DNA of 17,794 nucleotides, from NCBI GenBank assembly GCA_047517485.1, contig JAKZSU010000099.1, positions 1-17,794 on the forward strand. The letters run 5' to 3'. The stretch's first letter is position 1, and every line of letters starts with the position of its first letter. The stretch comes from JAKZSU01 sp047517485. GTDB lineage: Bacteria > Pseudomonadota > Alphaproteobacteria > UBA7887. This document shows positions 7,263-15,241 of this stretch, piece by piece. The translations under genes were made by a program, and so were the position numbers. A model generated the notes under the pieces. That model made no database searches. It was not told the DNA's origin and saw nothing but the letters and a program-made list of their open reading frames with translations.

Positions 7263-9307
7263 GGCGTGGCCTCCTCGGCGATCTTGCCGATCAAAAGATT
7301 TCCGAATGTATCGACGGCGAGGGTTTGATCGGGCCTCAGCACGGTGACCGAGACCGCTTCCTCGATCACCGCCGGGCCGGTGAATTTGTGGCCATGGCGC
7401 AAGCTCGCGCGGTCATAGATTACCGTCTCGTGCCGGCCATCGTCGAACCCGACTTGACGTGTCCCGATGGTCACCGGCGGTCCGACCGCGTCGCCGACCG
7501 GGTCGAGAGCCGGCTTGTCGGTGAGCGAGACCACGGTGGCCTTCAAGGTGATCGCCTCGATCACCTCGCGCGGGATATTAAAGCCGAACCGCGCCTTGTG
7601 CATTTCGTGGAACGATTGCCACAGAGAGGCGGTGGTGGTGTCGTCGAAATTTTCGAAGGACACCGGGACTTCGAGATCGTAGTTTTGGCCGAAATAGCGC
7701 AGCTCAAGCGAGCGGTGGACTTCGACGTTCTCGGTATAACCTTGAGCCGCCAATTGCGCGATCCCGGTTCGCGCCAGCTCGGCCATCACTTCGCTGGCGC
7801 GCGCCTGGTCGAAGCGCGACGAGGTCATCTGCACCGTGCGCGCGAGATCGACCCGGGCATCGGTCATGATGAAGCCGAAGGCGGAGAATTGTCCCGGGAA
7901 ATTGGGCACCACGGCGGACGGGATGCCAGCCTCGGACATCAAGTCGGCGGCGTGCAACGGGCCGGCGCCGCCATAGGCGAGGAGCGCGAAGTCGCGCGGA
8001 TCCTGGCCGCGTTCGATCAGCACCGAGCGCAACGCGCCGACCATATTGTTGTTGGCGATACGGACGATGGCGAGCGCCGCCTCGTCCGCCGTGCGGCCGA
8101 TTTCCTTGGCCACGGCGCCGACCGCTGCTTCTGCCGCGTCGACGTCGAGGGTCATCGCGCCGCCGGCGAAATTATCCGGATTGATCCGCCCCAGCACGAC
8201 GTTGGCGTCGGTCACGGTGGCGCGGTCGCCGCCCTGGCCATAACACGCCGGGCCGGGATCGGCGCCGGCGCTCTCTGGGCCGGCGCGCAACATGCCGCCC
8301 TTGTCGATCCAGGCGATCGAGCCGCCGCCGGCGCCGATGGTGCGAATGTCGATCATCGGGATCTGGATCGGGATGCCGAACTCGATCTCGAAATCGGTGG
8401 TGAAATTCTCATTGCCGTCGGTGATCGTCGAGCAATCGGTCGAGGTGCCGCCCATGTCGAGGGTCACCAGCCGGTCGATTCCGACCAGCTTGGCGATTTG
8501 CTTGGCGGCGATGACCCCGCCGGTGGGACCGGATACCGCCATCTGAATCGGCGTCTCGGCCGCCGCATCCAACGTCATCTCGCCGCCGTTGGACTTGATC
8601 ACCACGACTTGGTCGGTGATGCCCTTCTCCGCGAAACGGCCACGTAGGCTGTTCAAATGATCGGCCACCAGGGGCTTGATATAGGCGTCGGCGATGGTCG
8701 TCGACGAGCGCTCGTATTCCTTCCACTTGGGCAGTACGTCGTAGGACAGCGATACCGGAATATCAGGCAGTTCTTCAGCCAGAATATCGCGCACGCGGCG
8801 CTCGTGCTCGGGCGAAACATAGGAGAACAGCAGGTTGACCGCGAGCGCGTCGATCCCGCCATCGGCCTTGATCCGGGCGGCCATCGCGCGCACGCCGTCC
8901 TCGTCCAGGGGGGTGTAGACCTCGCCTTGCGCGGTCATCCGCTCATCGACCTCGAAACAGTCGCGGCGCTTGACCAGCGGCTTGGGCTTGATCCAGCGGA
9001 TGTCGTAATGGCTGGCGCGATTGCCGCGCTGGATGAACGGAATGTCGCGGAACCCAGCGGTCGCGACGTAGCCGACCCGCGCGCCCTTGCGTTCCAGGAT
9101 GGCATTGGTGGCGATCGTCGTGCCGAGACGGACATTGGCGATGTCGCCGGGATCTTCTATCCGGCCGAGCCCAGTCAAGATCCCTTCATTGGGATCGGCC
9201 GGAGTCGACAGGTTCTTCCACACGTCGATCGATTTCGTTTCGGGATCGTAGGACACGAAATCGGTAAACGTCCCGCCGACATCGACCCCCACCAGATATC
9301 CAGCCAC
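7253..9307 (-). CDS. hyuA: Hydantoinase A/oxoprolinase family ATPase subunit
   Basis: 684 residues, full length for HyuA. The ATP-binding actin-like fold is shown by GVDVGGTFTDF at 7-17, LGTTIATNAILER at 61-73, SGPTGG at 259-264 and LDMGGTSTD at 283-291. Hydant_A_N comes first, then the Hydantoinase_A domain, then a C-terminal beta-rich region ending near the typical VIEEAVSVTVL. In the family this subunit phosphorylates or activates the amide or enol oxygen and HyuB completes the reaction. The start is GTG at 9305-9307 with GGGAGG about 6 bases upstream. It is the first gene of its unit: a terminator after coxL and a promoter-like site at 9334-9362 lie just upstream. The stop TGA overlaps the hyuB start. 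Confidence 0.94.
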   Translation of the reverse strand: MAGYLVGVDVGGTFTDFVSYDPETKSIDVWKNLSTPADPNEGILTGLGRIEDPGDIANVRLGTTIATNAILERKGARVGYVATAGFRDIPFIQRGNRASHYDIRWIKPKPLVKRRDCFEVDERMTAQGEVYTPLDEDGVRAMAARIKADGGIDALAVNLLFSYVSPEHERRVRDILAEELPDIPVSLSYDVLPKWKEYERSSTTIADAYIKPLVADHLNSLRGRFAEKGITDQVVVIKSNGGEMTLDAAAETPIQMAVSGPTGGVIAAKQIAKLVGIDRLVTLDMGGTSTDCSTITDGNENFTTDFEIEFGIPIQIPMIDIRTIGAGGGSIAWIDKGGMLRAGPESAGADPGPACYGQGGDRATVTDANVVLGRINPDNFAGGAMTLDVDAAEAAVGAVAKEIGRTADEAALAIVRIANNNMVGALRSVLIERGQDPRDFALLAYGGAGPLHAADLMSEAGIPSAVVPNFPGQFSAFGFIMTDARVDLARTVQMTSSRFDQARASEVMAELARTGIAQLAAQGYTENVEVHRSLELRYFGQNYDLEVPVSFENFDDTTTASLWQSFHEMHKARFGFNIPREVIEAITLKATVVSLTDKPALDPVGDAVGPPVTIGTRQVGFDDGRHETVIYDRASLRHGHKFTGPAVIEEAVSVTVLRPDQTLAVDTFGNLLIGKIAEEATPWT

Positions 9308-9333
9308 GTTCGCCTCCCTGCTCTAGTTTTCGA

Positions 9334-9363
9334 ATGGTAGCGGCGCGTCGTTGCCCAGGCAAC
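9334..9363 (-). promoter_or_regulatory. Candidate hyuA promoter with operator-like palindrome
   Basis: On the minus strand TTGCCT (9362-9357) and TACCAT (9339-9334) are separated by 17 bases, which suits a sigma-70-type promoter with transcription starting near 9327, about 20 bases before the GTG. A perfect inverted repeat GTTGCC-CA-GGCAAC (9350-9363) overlaps the -35 box, as expected for a repressor site. Each hexamer matches the consensus at only 4 of 6 positions, so this is a prediction supported mainly by its place between terminator and gene. Confidence 0.4.
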
Positions 9364-9376
9364 CATGCGAAGGATC

Positions 9377-9407
9377 AAAAAAAGGGCTCCCCGTTTGGAG
9401 AGCCCTT
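9377..9407 (-). terminator. Intrinsic terminator after coxL
   Basis: Read on the minus strand, AAGGGCTC (9407-9400) pairs perfectly with GAGCCCTT (9389-9382) across a 10-base loop. The stem runs into seven T residues (9383-9377). It begins 26 bases after the coxL stop. This is a textbook Rho-independent terminator separating the molybdenum hydroxylase genes from hyuAB. Confidence 0.88.
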
Positions 9408-9432
9408 GTGTTTGAGTCGCGAACGTCGCCGC

Positions 9433-11844
9433 CTATTCGGCCGCGGTCGCTTGCGAGTCCTGCAACATCCGCCACAGGGTACTGGGCCTGAGCGGCAGTT
9501 GGCTGATCTCGATCCCAAACGGCGCCAAGGCATCGCACACCGCATTGGTCACCGCGCCCGGAACCGGGCCCGGAATGCCCTCGCCCAACCCCTTGTTGCC
9601 GCGCGGGGTATAGGGGCACGGCGTGCCGGCATGGTTGACCTCGACATCCGGCACGTCGGCCGCCGTCGCCAGCTTGTAGTTCTCATAGGTGCTGGTCAAC
9701 TGCTGGCCGTTCTCGTCGTAGACGAATTCCTCGAACAGGCAGTTGGACAAGCCCTGGATAACGCCGCCCTGAACCTGGCCCTCGACGATCTGCGGATTGA
9801 TCACCGTGCCGACATCCTCGGACGTGACATAGCGATAGATCTTGAACTGACCGGTGGTGACATCGACCTCGGCGAACGCGGCGTGCGCCGAGAAGCAGAT
9901 CATCGGTTTCTCGGCCTCGAAGAACGCGGTGGTCTCCAAGCCCGCGGTCTCGCCCGGCGGCAGATCGAGCGGCGCCATGATGATCCGTTCGACCATCTCG
10001 CGGAAGGTCTTGCGGATATTAGAGTCGCGCTTGAAGATGATATCCCCGTTGGTGAAGTCGAAGTCGGCCGGCTCGGCGTCGAGTTTCAGATCATGCACCA
10101 TGAACTTGCCGATCTTGAGCTTGAGCGTCTGGCACGCAACCATCAACGCGCTGAACGTATAGGACGCGGCGCGCGCGCCAATCGTGCCCGATCCGAACGG
10201 CGTGGTACCGGTATCGCCGGTGGTCACCACCACATCGTCGGGATGAATACCGAACTCATCGGCGGCGATTTGCGCCATCGCGGTCTCGTGGCTTTGCCCT
10301 TGCGGCGCGTCGCCCTCGAACACCATCACCTTGCCGCGCGGATCCAACCGCACGATCGCCGCGCCATAGCCCGGCTGGTTTTCCATCGGCACCAGCACTT
10401 CCGAGGCGACCCCGGAGAGCTCGGCACCGGTGCTGAAACCAACCCCAATATACCGGCCCTCTTTGCGCGCCGCCTCCTGATCGCGGCGGAACGACGCCAG
10501 ATCGATGGTGTCGATCAGATTGTCCCAGGTCATCAGGAAGTCGCCGCTGTCATAATTCATGCCGGTGGCGCTGACATAGGGCAGTTCGGGAATCAAATTG
10601 GTCCGCCGCACGTCGGCCGGATCCTTGCCGAGCCGCCGCGCCACCATGTCGATCGCGCGCTCGACGGCGAACCGTGTCGGATAGGCGCCGAACGACCGCG
10701 CCGGCGACAGCGCCGATTTGTTGGTCACCGCGACCCTGATCTTGATGTCGCACATGGGCAAATCATAGGCGTTGGGCAGAAGTGCCGCGCCAAGGAACGG
10801 CATCAGGTAGCCCCAATAGACGCCCTCGCAGCCGTCGCCGCAGTCGGCGATGCCGCGGTCGCGCAAGCCGACGATCTTGCCGTCGCTGGTCGCGCCGACC
10901 TCGAGATCATGGGTTTGATCGCGTTCCTGACTCACCACCATCAAATGTTCTTCGCGGCTTTCCTGCCAGCGCACGGTGCGGCGAAGCTTCTTGGCCAAAT
11001 AGCAAACCAACAGCGGTTCGCGATAGAACGGCGCCTTGACCCCGAAGCCGCCGCCCTGATCGCGCGGCGCGATCACGCGCACCAGTTGCGCGGGGATTTC
11101 GAGAATATCGGCGATCGCCAGCCGGTCGATATGCGGACGCTGGGTGGTGATCAAGGCGTTCATGCCGTCGCCGTCGTCCCACGACACCATCGCGCCGCGG
11201 GTCTCCATCGGCGACACGCCGCAGCGATGGACCTTGAAGGTCTCCCTCACCCTGACATCGGCACCGCTGATCAGCGCGTCGACCTCGGCATCGTTCTTCG
11301 CTTGCTCTTCCTCGGTCTCGCCACCGGTAAAGGCCATCGCGAAAATAACATTGTCGTCCCAGTCGTCGTGCACCTTGGTCGCGCCGGGCTCTAGAGCCTG
11401 CTCGGCGCTGCCGACATACGGCAGATCATCGTAATCGATCTCGATTGTTTCGGCCGCGTCCTCGGCGATATACGGATCGCGCGCGAGGATCGCCACCACC
11501 GCCTCGCCGTGGAATTTGACCTTGTCGACCGCCAGCGGCCAATGGGTCGGGCAAACCGCCGGCAGCGCCGGCACCACCACCGGCTGCGGCAGCGGTTGGA
11601 TTTCGTTGCGAATATCCTCGCCGGTGAACACCCCGATCACGCCGGTCATCGCTTCCGCCGCGCTGGTATCGATGCTCTTGATCGTCGCGTGCGCCCGGTC
11701 GCTGCGCTTGAACACCAGATGCGCGGTCCCCGCCGGAATCGGATAGTCGGCAAAGTATTGTCCCTTGCCGGTCATTAGGCGATGATCTTCCTTGCGCTTG
11801 AACGGACGGCCAATCCAGTCGCTGTTGCTTTCGGTCGAAGTCAT
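9433..11844 (-). CDS. Xanthine dehydrogenase/CoxL-family molybdopterin-binding large subunit
   Basis: 803 residues, the usual length for the large subunit of three-chain molybdenum hydroxylases. Such enzymes hydroxylate or dehydrogenate a carbon next to N or O using water, a Mo-cytosine dinucleotide cofactor and a sulfido ligand. The N-terminal hammerhead domain starts WIGRPFKRKEDHRLMTGKG. The MoCo motifs are GGGFGVK at 264-270, a Gly/Thr-rich GDTGTTPFGSGTIGAR at 543-558, and GLGEG at 752-756 with the catalytic Glu 755. The active-site loop reads ARSFGAYPTR (382-391). It is neither AYRCSFR (true CO dehydrogenase, form I) nor AYRGAGR (form II), so CO is not the expected substrate. AGGAAG lies about 6 bases before ATG 11844. 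It acts with the FAD and 2Fe-2S subunits upstream. A terminator follows. coxL describes the family, not a proven function. Confidence 0.92.
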   Translation of the reverse strand: MTSTESNSDWIGRPFKRKEDHRLMTGKGQYFADYPIPAGTAHLVFKRSDRAHATIKSIDTSAAEAMTGVIGVFTGEDIRNEIQPLPQPVVVPALPAVCPTHWPLAVDKVKFHGEAVVAILARDPYIAEDAAETIEIDYDDLPYVGSAEQALEPGATKVHDDWDDNVIFAMAFTGGETEEEQAKNDAEVDALISGADVRVRETFKVHRCGVSPMETRGAMVSWDDGDGMNALITTQRPHIDRLAIADILEIPAQLVRVIAPRDQGGGFGVKAPFYREPLLVCYLAKKLRRTVRWQESREEHLMVVSQERDQTHDLEVGATSDGKIVGLRDRGIADCGDGCEGVYWGYLMPFLGAALLPNAYDLPMCDIKIRVAVTNKSALSPARSFGAYPTRFAVERAIDMVARRLGKDPADVRRTNLIPELPYVSATGMNYDSGDFLMTWDNLIDTIDLASFRRDQEAARKEGRYIGVGFSTGAELSGVASEVLVPMENQPGYGAAIVRLDPRGKVMVFEGDAPQGQSHETAMAQIAADEFGIHPDDVVVTTGDTGTTPFGSGTIGARAASYTFSALMVACQTLKLKIGKFMVHDLKLDAEPADFDFTNGDIIFKRDSNIRKTFREMVERIIMAPLDLPPGETAGLETTAFFEAEKPMICFSAHAAFAEVDVTTGQFKIYRYVTSEDVGTVINPQIVEGQVQGGVIQGLSNCLFEEFVYDENGQQLTSTYENYKLATAADVPDVEVNHAGTPCPYTPRGNKGLGEGIPGPVPGAVTNAVCDALAPFGIEISQLPLRPSTLWRMLQDSQATAAE

Positions 11845-11907
11845 TTTGGCTTCCTCGTATTCATAAGTATCGTTGTGGGGTACGGCATGGGTCCGGTGCG
11901 ATTGGCG

Positions 11908-12369
11908 CTATTGCGCCGCGCCCTTGACCGCCGCAACGATATGCGCGTAGCCGGTGCACCGACACAGATTGCCGATCAAGGCATGCCGGATTTCCGACTC
12001 GCTGGGGTTCGGATTTTTCTCCAGGAACTCCGCCGTGTTCATCAAGATCCCGCTGGTGCAAAACCCGCATTGCAGCGCGTGATGCTCGTTGAACGACTTC
12101 TGCAGCGGATGCAGCTCGCCATCGGTGGCCAGGCCCTCGACGGTGGTGATCTCCTGCCCATCGGCTTGCACCGCGAGCGTCAAACAGCTCTTCACCGCCT
12201 CGCCGTTGATCTGCACGGTGCAGGCGCCGCACACGCCCTCAAGGGTGCACGAAATATGGGTTCCGGTGAGGCCGGCGATATTACGGATGAAATCGGTCAG
12301 AAGCATTCGGATCGGAACGGATTCCTCGAATATTTCGCCGTTTATGGTGATTGTGACCGTCTTGTTCAT
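11908..12369 (-). CDS. 2Fe-2S subunit of molybdenum hydroxylase (CoxS/XdhC-like small subunit)
   Basis: 153 residues carrying two 2Fe-2S clusters that pass electrons from molybdenum to FAD. The N-terminal plant-ferredoxin-type domain has C41, C47, C50 and C62. The C-terminal Fer2_2 domain has C101 and C104 (CGFC) and C136 and C138 (CRC). All eight ligands are present. The first pair is spaced C-x5-C (CTLEGVC) instead of the usual C-x4-C, a one-residue insertion. The gene starts 15 bases after the coxM-type stop, with a GGGAGAGG about 9 bases upstream of ATG 12369, and is followed 63 bases later by the large subunit. The order FAD subunit, FeS subunit, Mo subunit matches classic coxMSL operons. 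Confidence 0.95.
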   Translation of the reverse strand: MNKTVTITINGEIFEESVPIRMLLTDFIRNIAGLTGTHISCTLEGVCGACTVQINGEAVKSCLTLAVQADGQEITTVEGLATDGELHPLQKSFNEHHALQCGFCTSGILMNTAEFLEKNPNPSESEIRHALIGNLCRCTGYAHIVAAVKGAAQ

Positions 12370-12384
12370 GATCCAAACCTCTCC

Positions 12385-13302
12385 CTAAATCGTCAGCGGC
12401 TGTAAATGCGGATGATCAGCGCCGTGCCCCTGCGCGCGCGCGATCGCCGCCTGTACCACCGTCTTGCCGGTCGAGCGGATCAGCTGCTTGCGATAGTCGC
12501 TGCTCGCCCACATGTCGGATTGGGTATCGATTTCATCGGCGGTCGCCGCCAGCGCCGCCTCTATCCCCGCTTCGTCATCGGCGGCGGTGCCGTTCAACGC
12601 GCTGGCACCGGCGGTCGCGTTGCGCGGACCGCTGGCCAAGCCGCCGATGCCGATGCGCGCATTGGCGCAGGCGCCCGACCCATCCACTTCGACCCGGACG
12701 CAGACACCGATCACCGGTAGCGCGTCGGCCACCAAGCCCCATTTGCTGTAGGCGCTGCCGGTATTCGCCGCCGCCGCGGCCACGCGAACCGCCAATAGGA
12801 TCTCGCCGTCGTTGCGCGCGGTCTCGAGCGGCGCGCCGAGGAATTCCTCGACGCCTAAGCTCCGGGTCGCGCCATCGCCGGACATCAGGTCCATTTCCGC
12901 GCCCAGGCCCATGGCGACCGCGGGCATGCAGGCGGCGATGTAATTCCAGCACAGGCTGCCGCCGATGGTGCCGCGGTTGCGCACCTGGCGGTCGCCGACA
13001 TGGATCGCGGCATCGCGCAGCGCTTGATAGGCGCCGTCGAGTTCACTGGCGCCAACGATATCGACGTAGCGCGTCATCGCGCCGATGCGCACCCCATCGC
13101 CATCGCTGGTCACGCCTTTCAACTCGGCGACGTGCTGCAAATCGACCAGGCCGCTGGGTTGAATCAAGCGCGCCTTGATCGCCTGCATCAGGCTCTGGCC
13201 GCCGGCGATAAATTGGGCGTCTTCGCCAAACGACGACAGCGCCTTGAGCGCCTCATCGACGGACGTTGGTGCCGCATAGTCTTGTATCGGGGCTGGATAC
13301 AT
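12385..13302 (-). CDS. FAD-binding medium subunit of molybdenum hydroxylase (CoxM-like)
   Basis: 305 residues, the usual length of about 290-310. It holds FAD and hands electrons to the final acceptor. The FAD_binding_5 domain shows AGGQSLM at 33-39 (pyrophosphate loop) and RNRGTIGGSL at 108-117 (the usual second FAD motif). The C-terminal CO_deh_flav_C domain follows (GIGGLASGPRNATAG). The frame is open back to 13509, but I chose ATG 13302: MYPAPIQDYAAPTS is the conserved family start and AGGGAGG sits about 8 bases before it, while the upstream extension is Arg/Ser-rich. It is the first gene of the three-subunit unit and diverges from the methyltransferase gene across about 263 bases. Confidence 0.93.
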   Translation of the reverse strand: MYPAPIQDYAAPTSVDEALKALSSFGEDAQFIAGGQSLMQAIKARLIQPSGLVDLQHVAELKGVTSDGDGVRIGAMTRYVDIVGASELDGAYQALRDAAIHVGDRQVRNRGTIGGSLCWNYIAACMPAVAMGLGAEMDLMSGDGATRSLGVEEFLGAPLETARNDGEILLAVRVAAAAANTGSAYSKWGLVADALPVIGVCVRVEVDGSGACANARIGIGGLASGPRNATAGASALNGTAADDEAGIEAALAATADEIDTQSDMWASSDYRKQLIRSTGKTVVQAAIARAQGHGADHPHLQPLTI

Positions 13303-13565
13303 TATTTGCCCTCCCTGGACGTGGAAGCCGCTGATTGCTGTTATGCTCTTGAACGTCGAAGACCGCGCACGCGCGGCTTTCGCCAGCGACACGCGTGATC
13401 GTCTAAGTGAACTTTTCCCCCTGAGCGACCGCCTGCGCGGCCGGTTACTGTTATCTTTGTTGGCGCCAAGAGTGACACCGATCGATCTAACATTCAACGT
13501 TTGAAACATCGCCGTCGCTCCCCCGCAATAAGTCCGATTTCTTCTCCTAACGAGGGCATCACGTG
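13303..13565. promoter_or_regulatory. Divergent regulatory region between coxM-like and MetE-like genes
   Basis: 263 bases without a credible gene, between two divergent units, so promoters for both should lie here. Visible features are a perfect 10-bp palindrome TTGGCGCCAA at 13460-13469 and a short CCGCGC/GCGCGG hairpin near 13360-13375. I found no convincing sigma-70 promoter pair. Confidence 0.45.
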
Positions 13566-14720
13566 ATGGGTCAATCGATGAAACTGAGCACCGACAGGAT
13601 ACTGACCACCCATGTGGGAAGCTTGCCGCGCCCCGCGAACGTCTTGGACTTTCTCACCAAAAAGGATCGTGGCGAGCCCTTTGATCCGACCGCATTCGAT
13701 GCCTGCATGGCCGGCGCGGTTACCGACGTCGTGGCCGCGCAGGTCGATGCCGGGATCGACATCGTCTCGGATGGCGAGCTCAGCAAAATCGGCTATGCGA
13801 CGTATCTGAAAGACCGGCTCGAGGGCTTTTCCGGCGACAGTCCGCGCAAGGCGCCCGCCGACCTTCTCGACTATCCGAGCTATCTCGAGCGCTTGGCCAG
13901 TTCGGGCCAGTCGCCGAAGATCAATCGCCCGCGCTGTACCGGCCCAATCACCGTCAAGGACGACGACGGACTGGCCAAGGATATCGCCAACTTCAAGGCC
14001 GCCGTGGCTGACAACGACGCGCGCGACGGGTTTCTGAACACCGCATCGCCGGGGGTCATCGCGGTGTTCCAACCGAACGAATACTATCCGACTTACGCCG
14101 CGTATCTAGAAGCGCTGGCGGACGCGATGAAAGCCGAATACACTGCGCTTTATGCCGCCGGCGTGGTCCTACAAGTCGATTGCCCCGATCTCGCGATGGG
14201 CCGCCACATCATGTTTTCCGACGAGAGCGACGATGCCTTCATCGCCAATGCCGAGCTTCAAATCGAGGCGCTCAATCACGCCCTCGCCGACGTCCCGGCG
14301 GAAGCCTGCCGGTTGCATCTATGCTGGGGAAATTATGAAGGTCCGCACACCCACGACATCGGTTTGGAAAAGATCATCGACGTCATCTTGAAAGCCAAGC
14401 CGATGGCGATTTCCTTTGAAGCAAGCAATCCCCGCCATGCCCATGAGTGGGAAGTCTGGCGCGACGCCAGGCTTCCCGACGACAAGGTGCTGATCCCCGG
14501 GGTCATCGACTCGGCGACCAATTTTGTCGAGCACCCGCGCCTCGTAGCCCAACGGATCGGCCAATTCGCCGCTATCGTCGGCCGCGAACGGGTGATCGCG
14601 GGGGTCGATTGCGGCTTCGCCACCTTCGCCGGCTTCGGCAAGATCGACCCGGCGATCTGTTACGCCAAGCTCAAGACTTTGTCGGAAGGCGCGGCGATCG
14701 CCAGCGCAGACCTGTATTAA
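13566..14720 (+). CDS. MetE-like cobalamin-independent methyltransferase family protein (short form)
   Basis: 384 residues. It corresponds to the C-terminal catalytic barrel of cobalamin-independent methionine synthase without the N-terminal domain. Zinc ligands are visible as H251 and C253 (LHLCWGN), E285 (ISFEAS) and C349 (GVDCGF). HVGSLPRP at 16-23 is the conserved substrate-binding start and SDGEL at 68-72 is another barrel motif. Short proteins of this type transfer methyl groups or handle thiols in catabolism (related to epoxyalkane:coenzyme M transferase) and are often mis-annotated as methionine synthase. GAGGG lies 9 bases before ATG 13566; GTG 13563 and ATG 13578 are alternatives. 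The gene is divergent from the hydroxylase operon. Its stop TAA overlaps the stop of the convergent cupin. It may demethylate an intermediate of the same pathway (inference). Confidence 0.88.
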   Translation: MGQSMKLSTDRILTTHVGSLPRPANVLDFLTKKDRGEPFDPTAFDACMAGAVTDVVAAQVDAGIDIVSDGELSKIGYATYLKDRLEGFSGDSPRKAPADLLDYPSYLERLASSGQSPKINRPRCTGPITVKDDDGLAKDIANFKAAVADNDARDGFLNTASPGVIAVFQPNEYYPTYAAYLEALADAMKAEYTALYAAGVVLQVDCPDLAMGRHIMFSDESDDAFIANAELQIEALNHALADVPAEACRLHLCWGNYEGPHTHDIGLEKIIDVILKAKPMAISFEASNPRHAHEWEVWRDARLPDDKVLIPGVIDSATNFVEHPRLVAQRIGQFAAIVGRERVIAGVDCGFATFAGFGKIDPAICYAKLKTLSEGAAIASADLY

Positions 14721-15238
14721 TCGTCGAAATAGCCGCCGTCGTTTAATTCGGCGCCGAATTCCTTCGCGCGCTTGGCCAACGCGGGACTCCAGGTCAACCG
14801 GCCGCTGTCGTCGCCGCCGTTGATCGCCACCACCACCACGGTGTGATCATCGGTGTTGCGAAAGCCGCGCATCACCCCGACCGGGACCGAGCAGGTATCT
14901 CATTGCTCGAGTTCGATTTCGTTCTCGCCGGTATCACCCCAAACGATGGTGCATTTGCCGTTGAGCGGAATGAACACCTCTTCGGTGGTATGCGCGTGCA
15001 GGCCAGCGCCTTGACCGGGCTCCATGCGGATCAGCCCAAGACTGAAGGGATGAGCGCCTTCGATCGCCGGCTTCATTTCTGAATCCTCAAGCACACCGGC
15101 GCCAATAATGCTGAAAATGTCGCGCTTGAATTCGGGCACCACGGTGTCGAGGAAGGCGCGCGGAAACGGCCGCACTTCCTTATACTTCGCCACCCGCGTG
15201 CGCAGCATTTCATCCTTGGTGATCATCAAATCGGTCAT
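14717..15238 (-). pseudogene. Cupin-domain protein, tandem copy disrupted by in-frame TGA
   Basis: Translation from ATG 15238 stops at TGA 14900-14902 after 112 residues. The same frame continues without a further stop to TAA 14717-14719, giving a 173-codon gene that matches its upstream paralogue end to end. The broken codon sits where the sister has Trp in EWDTCS: here it reads EQ*DTCSVPVGVMRGFRN. A single G-to-A change (TGG to TGA) explains it. The cupin motif GQGAGLHAHTTEEVFIP is intact, but the C-terminal third of the barrel is lost. Everything downstream of the stop still looks under selection (TDDHTVVVVAINGG), so the change is recent or is a sequencing or assembly error. Start and stop are shared closely with neighbours: three bases separate it from the upstream cupin stop. 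Confidence 0.88.
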
Positions 15239-15241
15239 CGC

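Noticed and set aside
7325..8647. Long plus-strand open frame antisense to hyuA
   Set aside because: It is His/Arg/Asp-rich and lacks family motifs. It mirrors the codon pattern of hyuA, which has clear domain motifs. GC-rich third positions create such shadows.
9334..11394. 686-codon plus-strand open frame antisense to coxL
   Set aside because: Same composition artefact; the opposite strand encodes a complete molybdopterin subunit with all expected motifs.
9433..13302. Carbon monoxide dehydrogenase (coxMSL)
   Set aside because: The subunit order fits, but the large subunit lacks the AYRCSFR loop of true CO dehydrogenases.
13460..13469. TTGGCGCCAA palindrome as a regulator site
   Set aside because: A 10-bp GC-rich palindrome is easily found by chance. 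It is mentioned within the regulatory region but not claimed separately.
13303..13509. N-terminal extension of the CoxM-like protein
   Set aside because: 69 Arg/Ser-rich residues with no family similarity. The conserved start MYPAP has its own strong ribosome site.
14900..14902. In-frame TGA as selenocysteine codon
   Set aside because: The paralogue has Trp at this place, no catalytic Cys/Sec context exists, and no selenocysteine insertion hairpin was evident just downstream. A point mutation is simpler.
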